A stretch of 64,000 bases of DNA from CAZEHS01 sp964424355. GTDB taxonomy: Bacteria; Bacillota; Clostridia; Peptostreptococcales; Acidaminobacteraceae. The stretch spans positions 9,567 through 73,566 of the forward strand of contig CAYRIO010000015.1 of the NCBI GenBank assembly GCA_964424355.1, read 5' to 3'. Shown in pieces: positions 1 through 6,874 of this stretch. Each line of letters begins with the position of its first letter. The stretch's first letter is position 1. The notes under the pieces were generated by a model that ran no database searches, was not told the DNA's origin, and saw only the letters and a list, made by a program, of their open reading frames with translations. The position numbers and the translations under genes are program-made.

Positions 1-982
1 CTTCATTGGCCGCATTCAACACACAGGTCATGGTCCCTCCGGCCTTCAGGGCCTCATAGGCCAGACGCAGGCATGGAAACCGCAGTGTGTCCGGCTCTTC
101 AAAGGTCAGCTGCGTCACATCCCTGAAGCTGAGTCGAGGCAGATTCACCGGTGTTCTGTCCGGATAATTGAAGGCATAGTGGATCGGTAAACGCATATCA
201 GGCAGGCCCATCTGCGCGATAATCGAGCTGTCCTGATACTCCACCATCGAATGGATGATGCTTTGAGGATGGACCACCACATCAATTTGCTCCGAGGGCA
301 TCTCGAAAAGCCAGTGTGCTTCAATGACTTCCAGCCCCTTGTTCATCAAGGTGGCTGAATCGATGGTGATCTTGGCGCCCATGGTCCAATTGGGGTGCTT
401 CAAGGCGTCACTTGCTTTTTTAAACCGAATTTCTTCAGCCGTGCAGGTTCTGAATGGCCCCCCGGAGGCTGTCAGAATCAAACGGGAGACATTTTCTGTC
501 CGGTTTCCCTGCAGTGCCTGGAAAATTGCGCTATGCTCGCTGTCTACTGGCAGGATGGGAACACCATTGGTTTTGGCCCTTTCCATGACCAGCTGTCCGG
601 CCATGACCAAGGTTTCCTTATTGGCCAGCGCAATCGCCTTTCCCTGTTTGATTGCCTCTAAGGTGGGCAAAAGCCCCACGCTCCCCACCAGGCTCGTGAG
701 AACCACATCCGCTTCAGACCGGGCGATTTCCAAAAGACCTTCCATGCCGCTCAACACCACAATATTCTTACCTGCACAGTATTCCTTAACCGTTTTTGCA
801 CCTGCGGCATCCTCAACAACAACCAGCCGGGGAGTGAATTGGTCGATCTGTTCCATCAGGAGGCGGATATTGTTCCTGCAGCTGAGAGCCGTTACCGAGT
901 ATCTTTCAGGATTTTCTTTTATCAATTCCAATGCCTGGGTTCCGATTGAGCCGGTAGATCCCAGTATGCCGATTTTTTTCAT
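1..982 (-). CDS. dxr: 1-deoxy-D-xylulose 5-phosphate reductoisomerase, 3' end cut by window
   Basis: This enzyme turns DXP into 2-C-methyl-D-erythritol 4-phosphate, the committed step of the MEP isoprenoid pathway, in the cytoplasm with NADPH and a divalent metal. The N-terminus reads MKKIGILGSTGSIG, the family's NADPH-binding start, and further on the translation contains LANKETLVMAG, PVDSEHSAIFQ, LTASGGPFR and KITIDSATLMNKGLE, the metal and substrate segments. About 327 codons are present; the C-terminal part, usually some 55-60 residues, lies outside the window. The start ATG at 982 has AAAGGAACTCTCA in front of it. It is the last gene seen in the rpsB...cdsA-dxr block, as in Bacillus, and its product pathway feeds UppS next door. 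Confidence 0.97.
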   Translation of the reverse strand, partial: MKKIGILGSTGSIGTQALELIKENPERYSVTALSCRNNIRLLMEQIDQFTPRLVVVEDAAGAKTVKEYCAGKNIVVLSGMEGLLEIARSEADVVLTSLVGSVGLLPTLEAIKQGKAIALANKETLVMAGQLVMERAKTNGVPILPVDSEHSAIFQALQGNRTENVSRLILTASGGPFRTCTAEEIRFKKASDALKHPNWTMGAKITIDSATLMNKGLEVIEAHWLFEMPSEQIDVVVHPQSIIHSMVEYQDSSIIAQMGLPDMRLPIHYAFNYPDRTPVNLPRLSFRDVTQLTFEEPDTLRFPCLRLAYEALKAGGTMTCVLNAANE

Positions 983-998
983 TGAGAGTTCCTTTCAA

Positions 999-1029
999 AT
1001 AAAAAATAGGGGGTTCATTTTCCCCCTAT
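999..1029 (-). terminator. Intrinsic terminator between cdsA and dxr
   Basis: On the minus strand a perfect 8-bp stem ATAGGGGG / CCCCCTAT with an 8-base loop is followed by a T-rich run (TTTTTTATTT). It ends only about 16 bases before the dxr start codon, so it would end transcripts from cdsA or attenuate dxr. Confidence 0.8.
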
Positions 1030-1030
1030 C

Positions 1031-1039
1031 ATTATACCA
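1031..1039 (-). promoter_or_regulatory. Extended -10 promoter, candidate for dxr
   Basis: The minus strand reads TGGTATAAT, a perfect extended -10 element (TGnTATAAT). No good -35 hexamer lies 16-18 bases upstream. The predicted start would fall at the edge of the terminator hairpin that precedes dxr. Sequence match only. Confidence 0.45.
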
Positions 1040-1089
1040 GATTTAGATGATAAAAATCTTTGCAGTCCGAATATGCTGTCCAGGACACC

Positions 1090-1881
1090 CTATTTTATAA
1101 ACTCAACCAAGAGTACTCCGAAATAGTAGACCAGAGGTGTTGTCATAACCACGCTGTCAAATCTATCCAATACCCCACCATGACCGGGCATGATATTCCC
1201 AAAATCTTTCACTCCGGTGTATCGCTTGATTTTTGAAGCGATCAGGTCCCCCATCTGGGACAAGATACTCCCCACGATTGCCAAAGGAATAAACCACAGC
1301 ATGATATCGTGGTTCATGACTGATGCAATTCCCAGGGTAATCACGGTGCAACCTACAACCCCCGAGATAGCCCCTTCAACAGTTTTCTTTGGGCTGATTT
1401 CCTCCCACAGCTTATGTTTCCCCCAGAAATACCCCCCAAAATATGCGCAGGTATCGGTGATCCAGGCGAGTATGAAGATGTACCACACCAGATTGGGGAT
1501 TCCCAATTGATCGATGAGGGAGACATGAAAAAAAGCCAACGGGAAATAGATCACACCCAGCAAGGTTAACGCCAGATCAATCAGCGTCTGTTTCTTTGAA
1601 TACAGATAGTGCAGCAGAATGTAACCCAACATGAGGAAAACACCCAATCCCACAAACCTAAAAGGAATTTGGAAAGCAGGGGGCAGGTACAGCATGACCG
1701 TCAGCCCCATGCCCGGCAAATAGGCCGGATGATGGCCCTTAGCCTTCATCGATTGATAGAATTCATAGAGACCGATCATCGCGATGATCATCGCAGCAAA
1801 ATAAACCGTTATACCGCCAAGATACAGCACGATGAAAAGAATGGGTAATGCCACAAAGCTCGAAAGGGCTCTGATGCCCAT
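1090..1881 (-). CDS. cdsA: Phosphatidate cytidylyltransferase (CDP-diglyceride synthase)
   Basis: CdsA makes CDP-diacylglycerol from phosphatidic acid and CTP in the membrane, feeding all phospholipid synthesis. The protein is 263 residues and very hydrophobic, with about eight membrane segments. Near the C-terminus (about residues 216-242) it carries the family signature, seen as SKIKRYTGVKDFGN followed by PGHGGVLDRFD. The reading frame is open 18 codons further upstream, but ATG at 1881 is chosen because it follows GGCAGGTGATTTC and lies beyond the uppS stop at 1895. It stands between uppS and dxr as in Bacillus. Confidence 0.95.
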   Translation of the reverse strand: MGIRALSSFVALPILFIVLYLGGITVYFAAMIIAMIGLYEFYQSMKAKGHHPAYLPGMGLTVMLYLPPAFQIPFRFVGLGVFLMLGYILLHYLYSKKQTLIDLALTLLGVIYFPLAFFHVSLIDQLGIPNLVWYIFILAWITDTCAYFGGYFWGKHKLWEEISPKKTVEGAISGVVGCTVITLGIASVMNHDIMLWFIPLAIVGSILSQMGDLIASKIKRYTGVKDFGNIMPGHGGVLDRFDSVVMTTPLVYYFGVLLVEFIK

Positions 1882-1894
1882 GAAATCACCTGCC

Positions 1895-2653
1895 TTAGAT
1901 TTTTCCGTATCGTCGGTCTCTATCCTGGTACGCAATCAGTGCCTTATCCAGCTCCACCGGGCTGAAATCCGGCCACGCAGTCTCCGTGAACCACAATTCA
2001 CTGTAGGCAATCTGCCAGAGCAGGTAATTGCTGATCCGCAGCTCCCCGCTGGTACGGATCAGCAGATCCGGGTCGGGAATACCTGCGGTGTACAGGGAAT
2101 CACAGAATACCTGTTCCGTAATATCATCCGGCTCCAGAATTCCAGCTTTTACATCTTCAGCGATTTTTCTGACGCCTCTTAAGATTTCATCCCGGGAACC
2201 ATAATTCAGCGCAATGGAGAATGTAAGTCCCTTATTCTCAGCTGTACGTTCCAGCGCATTTACAATTTCATTGCGACCCGCAGTGGGGATTCGCGTGATA
2301 TCTCCTAAAACCTTCATGCAAACCTGATTTTCATGGAGTTCATCGATCTCTGCCCGTAAAAAACGGACCAGAATCTCCATGAGACCGTCCACCTCATCCT
2401 TCGGACGGTTCCAATTCTCTGTTGAAAACGCATACACTGTCAAATACCGGATTCCGATATCTGAACAGTAACGGATGATGGTTTTCAGCGCTTCAACGCC
2501 ACGCTGGTGCCCAGCTAATCGGGGTAGGTTCCGGGCCTTGGCCCACCTTCCGTTCCCATCCATGATCAGCGCAATATGAACCGGAAGTCTTTCAAGATCC
2601 AGTTCATTAGAAACCGAGTGAGTTTTATTCGAACCGAAAAGACGCTTAAACAT
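1895..2653 (-). CDS. uppS: Isoprenyl transferase (undecaprenyl diphosphate synthase)
   Basis: This cis-prenyltransferase extends farnesyl diphosphate with IPP to the C55 carrier lipid used for peptidoglycan and wall polymers. The 252-residue protein shows HIALIMDGNGRWAKAR with the catalytic Asp at about residue 32, then VYAFSTENWNRP, LNYGSRDEI and DPDLLIRTSGELRISN, all family landmarks. The frame is open 19 codons upstream, but ATG 2653 is preferred: GGAG lies seven bases before it and the homologous core starts soon after. It is separated from the genes upstream by a strong hairpin at 2701-2735. Confidence 0.95.
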   Translation of the reverse strand: MFKRLFGSNKTHSVSNELDLERLPVHIALIMDGNGRWAKARNLPRLAGHQRGVEALKTIIRYCSDIGIRYLTVYAFSTENWNRPKDEVDGLMEILVRFLRAEIDELHENQVCMKVLGDITRIPTAGRNEIVNALERTAENKGLTFSIALNYGSRDEILRGVRKIAEDVKAGILEPDDITEQVFCDSLYTAGIPDPDLLIRTSGELRISNYLLWQIAYSELWFTETAWPDFSPVELDKALIAYQDRDRRYGKI

Positions 2654-2700
2654 AGCCACGCTCCATGGACCAGCTGATCCTGATCTAAAACAGATTAAAT

Positions 2701-2735
2701 CCATCAGCACCTCTAACGAATAGAGGTGCTGATGG
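2701..2735 (-). terminator. 15-bp perfect hairpin before uppS
   Basis: CCATCAGCACCTCTA and its exact reverse complement flank a 5-base loop. On the minus strand the stem is followed by ATTTAATCTGTTTTAG, a weak T tail, so termination may be partial. It separates the pyrH-frr-small gene unit from uppS-cdsA-dxr. Confidence 0.6.
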
Positions 2736-2737
2736 TG

Positions 2738-2932
2738 TCAAAATTTCGCGATAATCAGAAGGATTTCGAGTTCTGTTTCCCGAATCCCCACCACCCTGAC
2801 ATCGGTATATGCAGTCATATCTTGCGATGCCTTATATCCACTGGTTTCAATAACATTGACAGGTTTTACTCCATTATAGGATCCCAGCACAGCCAACGCA
2901 TCGTCCACGGTAACTCCCAGAAGTTCAGTCAT
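2738..2932 (-). CDS. Small conserved-type protein coupled to frr, function unknown
   Basis: The 64-residue product is not assigned to a named family. It starts MTELLGVTVDDALAVL and ends in a short hydrophobic strand (EILLIIAKF). The pattern of a GVTVDDAL helix followed by strands around DVRVVGIRETE looks like a half or degenerate PASTA-like fold, which is a guess from pattern only. Its ATG overlaps the frr stop by one base (TAATG), which suggests translational coupling. Position between frr and uppS, codon use like the neighbours and a good overlap make it a likely real gene. Confidence 0.7.
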   Translation of the reverse strand: MTELLGVTVDDALAVLGSYNGVKPVNVIETSGYKASQDMTAYTDVRVVGIRETELEILLIIAKF

Positions 2933-3489
2933 TACACTTCCATGATCTCTTTCTCTTTTTGGAGAATCACTTCGTCTACCAGCTTGATGTAGCGATCTGT
3001 TGTCTTTTGTACTTCATCCTCAGCCCGCTTCAGATCATCCTCAGTGATATCACTTGTTTTCTGAGCTTTTTTCAGCTTATCATTCGCTTCACGGCGCTCG
3101 TTCCGCACTGCAACCTTCGCTTCCTCACCGGCTTTTCTTGCCACTTTCGTGAGATCCTTCCGGCGCTCTTCTGTCAGCATCGGAATCACCAAGCGAATCA
3201 CACGTCCGTCATTGCTGGGATTCAGACCCAAGTCGGACATGTTGATGGCTTTCTCTATGCTGGATAAAACCGAAGCATCATAGGGCTGGATTACCAACAT
3301 CCGCGGTTCTGGAGCCGAAATGGAGGCCATTTGGCTCACAAGCGTCTGTGTGCCGTAATAATCAATGGATATCTTTTCCAACAACTGTGGATTAGCTTTA
3401 CCTGCACGCACAGTGTGAAGCTCTTCCTTTAAAACATTAAGAGTTTTCTGCATTTTCGCTTCCATGGCATTATGAATTTCCATGTGCAT
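2932..3489 (-). CDS. frr: Ribosome recycling factor
   Basis: RRF splits post-termination ribosomes together with EF-G. At 185 residues it has the usual family length. It contains VRAGKANPQLLEKI, the Y-G-T segment (IDYYGTQTLVSQMASI), NPSNDGRVIRLVIP and LTEERRKDLTKVARK, all typical of RRF, with the long helical bundle at both ends. The start at 3489 has AGGAGG eight bases upstream. It follows pyrH and is translationally joined to the small gene downstream. Confidence 0.98.
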   Translation of the reverse strand: MHMEIHNAMEAKMQKTLNVLKEELHTVRAGKANPQLLEKISIDYYGTQTLVSQMASISAPEPRMLVIQPYDASVLSSIEKAINMSDLGLNPSNDGRVIRLVIPMLTEERRKDLTKVARKAGEEAKVAVRNERREANDKLKKAQKTSDITEDDLKRAEDEVQKTTDRYIKLVDEVILQKEKEIMEV

Positions 3490-3501
3490 CGTTTCTTCCT
3501 C

Positions 3502-4206
3502 CTATTCTATTCTTGTACCAATATTTTCACCCAGAATCACCTTGACGATGTTCTCGGTATCTTTCAGCGCAAATACCTGAATGGGGATATGGTTCTCCAT
3601 GCACAGCGTTACCGCCGTCGCATCCATTACACCTAACCCTTGGTTCAGTACATCAATGTACGTCAGGCTATCATACTTCACAGCATCCGGATTCAAATGC
3701 GGATCGCTGCAATAAACCCCATCAACCTTCTTAGCAAGCAAAATCATTTCCGCTTCTATTTCCGCTGCGCGGAGGGCCGCCGTGGTATCCGTTGAAAAGA
3801 AAGGATTTCCAGTGCCCGCTGCAAAAATGACCACTCTGCCTTTCTCTAAGTGCCGAACAGCACGTCTGCGAATATAGGGTTCTGCAATCTGTCTCATGTC
3901 GATCGCACTTAACACCCGGGTCTGAATACCCGTGTTCTCAAGAGCATCCTGTAATCCCAAAGCGTTCATGACTGTTGCCATCATCCCCATGTAATCCGCC
4001 GTTGAACGGTCCATGGATTTCGAGCTGCGGCCGCGCCAGAAATTACCACCGCCGATAACGATAGCCACCTGAACTTTCAGATCAAGCAGTGCCTTCACCT
4101 GTTGGGCAACACCGTAAACCATTGCTTCATCAATACCGAAACCCTTTTCTCCTGCCAAGGCTTCACCGCTCAGCTTAAGTATCACCCGTTTATATTTTGC
4201 AATCAT
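3502..4206 (-). CDS. pyrH: Uridylate kinase (UMP kinase)
   Basis: PyrH phosphorylates UMP to UDP with ATP in pyrimidine nucleotide synthesis and belongs to the amino-acid-kinase fold, not the NMP-kinase fold. The 234-residue protein has KLSGEALAGEKGFGID near the N-terminus, IVIGGGNFWRGR, STADYMGMMATVMNAL, FAAGTGNPFFSTDTTAALRA and the KVDGVYCSDP loop. A GGGGGG run seven bases before ATG 4206 acts as the binding site. It begins a unit downstream of the tsf terminator. Confidence 0.97.
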   Translation of the reverse strand: MIAKYKRVILKLSGEALAGEKGFGIDEAMVYGVAQQVKALLDLKVQVAIVIGGGNFWRGRSSKSMDRSTADYMGMMATVMNALGLQDALENTGIQTRVLSAIDMRQIAEPYIRRRAVRHLEKGRVVIFAAGTGNPFFSTDTTAALRAAEIEAEMILLAKKVDGVYCSDPHLNPDAVKYDSLTYIDVLNQGLGVMDATAVTLCMENHIPIQVFALKDTENIVKVILGENIGTRIE

Positions 4207-4282
4207 GTGGTCCCCCCGATCTACACTTTGTTCAATTCAACAAATATTTCGAAATTCCTTCCAGCCGATTGTATATTTCCTC

Positions 4283-4309
4283 AAAAAAAGAGCACACAGG
4301 GTGCTCTTT
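4283..4309 (-). terminator. Intrinsic terminator after tsf
   Basis: AAAGAGCAC / GTGCTCTTT is a perfect 9-bp stem with a 5-base loop, followed on the minus strand by a T run. It lies a few bases beyond the tsf stop and separates rpsB-tsf from pyrH. Confidence 0.88.
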
Positions 4310-4315
4310 CAGATA

Positions 4316-4966
4316 CTAAGCTTGAAGCTGTTTTGCAACTTCTTCTGCAAAGTTTGTTTCTTCCTTTTCGATGCCTTCACCAACTTCATAACGGGAAAAT
4401 CGTCTGATGGAGATGTTCTCGCCAATTCGTGCGATTTTTTCCTGAAGAAGCTGTTCGATGGTGATATCCGGGTTTTTGATGAACGCTTGATCCATCAGGC
4501 ACACTTCTTTGTAGTACTTGGAAATGCGGCCTTCAACCATTTTTTCGATGATTGCAACCGGCTTGCCTTCATTCAGCGCCTGAGCACGGATAATTTCTTT
4601 CTCCGCTTCAATGACATCTGCAGTCACTTCTTCTTTACGAACGAATAGCGGGCTTGATGCAGCAATCTGCATAGCGATATCCCGGCCAAACTCTTTGAAC
4701 TCGTCCAGCTTGCCTACGAAATCAGTCTCTGTATTGATTTCTACCAATACGCCGATTCGACCGCCGCCGTGGATATAAGAGATGACTGCGCCTTCTGAAG
4801 CAACACGGCCAGCTTTCTTAGCTGCTTTTGCAAGACCTTTTTCACGAAGCAATTTTACCGCTTCTTCCATGTTGCCATTTGTTTCCTGAAGCGCTTTTTT
4901 ACAGTCCATCATGCCAGCGCTGGTTGTTTCTCGAAGTTCTTTGACCATTCCTGCTGTGATTTCCAT
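4316..4966 (-). CDS. tsf: Translation elongation factor Ts
   Basis: EF-Ts is the nucleotide exchange factor of EF-Tu. The 216-residue product is a short-type EF-Ts. It has the N-terminal UBA-like helix bundle with TTSAGMMDCKKAL (about residues 14-26) that contacts EF-Tu, and the second signature YIHGGGRIGVLVEINTETDFV around residues 65-85. AAAAGGAGGATATAGT precedes ATG 4966. It follows rpsB as in nearly all bacteria and ends at an intrinsic terminator. Confidence 0.97.
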   Translation of the reverse strand: MEITAGMVKELRETTSAGMMDCKKALQETNGNMEEAVKLLREKGLAKAAKKAGRVASEGAVISYIHGGGRIGVLVEINTETDFVGKLDEFKEFGRDIAMQIAASSPLFVRKEEVTADVIEAEKEIIRAQALNEGKPVAIIEKMVEGRISKYYKEVCLMDQAFIKNPDITIEQLLQEKIARIGENISIRRFSRYEVGEGIEKEETNFAEEVAKQLQA

Positions 4967-5010
4967 ACTATATCCTCCTTTTATCAGTTGGAGATTTGAT
5001 AATGCCCTCT

Positions 5011-5043
5011 AAAAAGCTGTTGAAGCTTTAACCTCAACAGCTT
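5011..5043 (-). terminator. Terminator-like hairpin between rpsB and tsf
   Basis: AAGCTGTTGA and TCAACAGCTT form a 10-bp stem with a 10-base loop, followed on the minus strand by TTTTTAGAGG. It probably lowers tsf transcript level relative to rpsB by partial termination. Confidence 0.6.
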
Positions 5044-5063
5044 GATTGTCATTTGTGGAAAAT

Positions 5064-5846
5064 TTACGCTTCTGTTACTTCTGTAGCAACAACCGCTTCA
5101 ACTTCTGTCGCAGCTTGCTCAGTCTCTACAACCGCAGCTACAACTGGAGCAACTTCGAAGGACTCACCCTGACGACCTTCAATGATGGCATCTGCCATTC
5201 TGCCGGTGATCAGCTTAACCGCACGAATTGCATCGTCGTTGCCGGGGATTACATAATCGATCTCATCCGGATCGCAGTTTGTATCAACGATACCAACAAC
5301 CTTGATTCCGAGAAGTTGAGCTTCTTTGATTGCAATCCGCTCTTTTCTTGGGTCTACGATGAAAATCGCATCCGGCAGGGTGCGCATATTCTTGATGCCG
5401 CCCAGGAATTTCTCGAGCTTTTCTTTTTTAGCACGAAGTTTGATGACTTCTTTTTTAGGAAGCGCTTCGAAAGTACCGTCTGTCTCCATAGCTTCCAATT
5501 TGAAAAGCAGATCAATCCGCTTCTTAATGGTTTTGTAGTTAGTCAGCATTCCGCCCAACCATCTTTGGTTAACGAACTGCATGCCGCATCGCTTTGCTTC
5601 GGACTCAATGGACTCCTGAGCTTGCTTCTTAGTACCTACGAAAAGAACTGTACCGCCCTCTTCCGATACCTTGCGGATGAAATTGTACGCCTGATCGATT
5701 TTCTTAACAGTCTTTTGAAGATCGATGATGTAAATCCCGTTTCGCTCTGTGAAAATGTACTCGCCCATTTTCGGGTTCCAGCGTCGTGTCTGGTGACCAA
5801 AGTGTACGCCGGCTTCGAGCAACTGCTTCATTGAAATAACTGACAT
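5064..5846 (-). CDS. rpsB: 30S ribosomal protein S2
   Basis: S2 is a late-assembly protein of the small subunit. The 260-residue product contains LLEAGVHFGHQTRRWNPKM at the N-terminus, GTKKQAQESIESEAKRCGM, QRWLGGMLTNYKTI, PDAIFIVDPRKERIAI and VDTNCDPDEIDYVIPGNDDA, all core S2 sequence. The last 30 or so residues form a variable, Val/Ala/Glu-rich tail. GGAGGTGCATT precedes ATG 5846. A sigma-A-type promoter lies about 110 bases upstream, so it is not dependent on the flagellar operon that precedes it. Confidence 0.98.
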   Translation of the reverse strand: MSVISMKQLLEAGVHFGHQTRRWNPKMGEYIFTERNGIYIIDLQKTVKKIDQAYNFIRKVSEEGGTVLFVGTKKQAQESIESEAKRCGMQFVNQRWLGGMLTNYKTIKKRIDLLFKLEAMETDGTFEALPKKEVIKLRAKKEKLEKFLGGIKNMRTLPDAIFIVDPRKERIAIKEAQLLGIKVVGIVDTNCDPDEIDYVIPGNDDAIRAVKLITGRMADAIIEGRQGESFEVAPVVAAVVETEQAATEVEAVVATEVTEA

Positions 5847-5957
5847 AATGCACCTCCGTAGTTTTTTTAAAGATCCTCCGCCCCTTCACTCATTTCAGGA
5901 ACCTTCTGCAGGCACTCCCTGTAATGTCTGGGGTCGTGTGTATTTAACACCTATAGT

Positions 5958-5986
5958 AGTATACCACTGGGGTGTTTTTTTGACAA
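5958..5986 (-). promoter_or_regulatory. Sigma-A promoter of rpsB-tsf
   Basis: On the minus strand TTGTCA (5986-5981) and TATACT (5963-5958) are separated by exactly 17 bases. This gives an rpsB leader of about 100 bases. AACACC and GGTGTT flank the -10 region as an inverted repeat, and the -10 lies in a near-palindrome AGTGGTATACTACT. Confidence 0.75.
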
Positions 5987-6024
5987 GTATTTTAGTAGGG
6001 GGAATGGGATGATTTGCTGAAGTG

Positions 6025-6534
6025 TTATTTGGTACTCCGAGTGTTTGTCTTGAGTCTGCGGATCAGTTCCACTTCCCCTACGCCAAGGTTTAGTTCCTTA
6101 GCCACTTGTTGGCAGTCTTTTCCTTCGTTCAGCAACCTTCTGATTTCAGAAGCCGTGTATGGGGCTTCCGCTAAAGGCTTATGCTCTATCTCTGGAGGAG
6201 CAGGGCTTGGTTCAATGTCTTTCTCCGGCGGTATAACGGGCTCGTGGATGGCCTCTTTGCGAGGTCTGTTCAATGTTTGAGCAGAGGACAGCTTCCTCTC
6301 AAGCAATTCTATCCGCTTCTCCAAACGCTCAACCGTCTCATAGAAGGTCTGATTAATATCATCCATATCTTCTCCTAATTGGTCAGTCCGGTTCAGGAGT
6401 GCATAGAATGTATCAGAAAAAGACTGGTCTTCCATATCAGGAATACCGCCCTTTCTGATCTCACGAATCAATCTGTTCAAAGAAAAAACCACTATGATAA
6501 TTCCTATCACAGCGGCGATCCAACCTGTTAGCAT
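6025..6534 (-). CDS. swrB: SwrB-like membrane protein of the fla/che operon end
   Basis: In Bacillus subtilis SwrB promotes activation of the flagellar export gate and is the last gene of the fla/che operon, directly before rpsB. The same place is occupied here. The 169-residue protein has one N-terminal membrane segment (about residues 4-20, IAAVIGIIIVVFSL), a coiled-coil stretch (about 50-85), a proline-rich linker, and a C-terminal helix-turn-helix-like segment (EIRRLLNEGKDCQQVAKELN) as in the DUF6115/SwrB group. The assignment rests on layout and position rather than strong identity. Confidence 0.7.
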   Translation of the reverse strand: MLTGWIAAVIGIIIVVFSLNRLIREIRKGGIPDMEDQSFSDTFYALLNRTDQLGEDMDDINQTFYETVERLEKRIELLERKLSSAQTLNRPRKEAIHEPVIPPEKDIEPSPAPPEIEHKPLAEAPYTASEIRRLLNEGKDCQQVAKELNLGVGEVELIRRLKTNTRSTK

Positions 6535-6538
6535 ACGC

Positions 6539-6862
6539 TCACACCTTTATGTCTATATGATTGCGTTTAGGTCCGCCTTTTGCTTTATCATCTTTCCCTT
6601 GATCCGAAGCCGCCTGCTTTTTTTCTCTCTGCTGTTCAGACTGCTCTCTGCCTGAGCCCCGCTTGCCATCCTCACGTATCCGCGGAGATTCTTTGTGTTC
6701 AAAATCATTCACCTTGCTCAGTTTTTCCTCTACGTCACGCTTGTTCACATTCTGCATAAGCAATTGCTCGTTATCCTGTTTATGCATGACATGTGCTTTG
6801 AGCATGTCGTTCTTGTGAAGCTTTGGAAGAAGAACATGCATGTCAATTGGTTTAATTGCCAT
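6539..6862 (-). CDS. Small hydrophilic protein of the flagellar operon, function unknown
   Basis: The 107-residue product starts MAIKPIDMHVLLPKLHK and ends GPKRNHIDIKV; the middle is highly charged and low in complexity (Lys, Glu, Gln, Arg). Short proteins that open with an IKPID/IRPID motif and end in an IDxKx motif are found at this point of other clostridial flagellar operons, so it looks like a conserved operon member of unknown role. GGAGAGGGTATT precedes ATG 6862, and it is four bases from the swrB-like gene. Confidence 0.7.
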   Translation of the reverse strand: MAIKPIDMHVLLPKLHKNDMLKAHVMHKQDNEQLLMQNVNKRDVEEKLSKVNDFEHKESPRIREDGKRGSGREQSEQQREKKQAASDQGKDDKAKGGPKRNHIDIKV

Positions 6863-6874
6863 AATACCCTCTCC

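Noticed and set aside
5046..5834. Plus-strand open frame of 262 codons opposite rpsB
   Set aside because: Ribosomal protein S2 on the minus strand fully accounts for this region.
5847..5957. Known rpsB leader regulatory RNA
   Set aside because: The leader has the right size, but no specific motif could be matched by eye.
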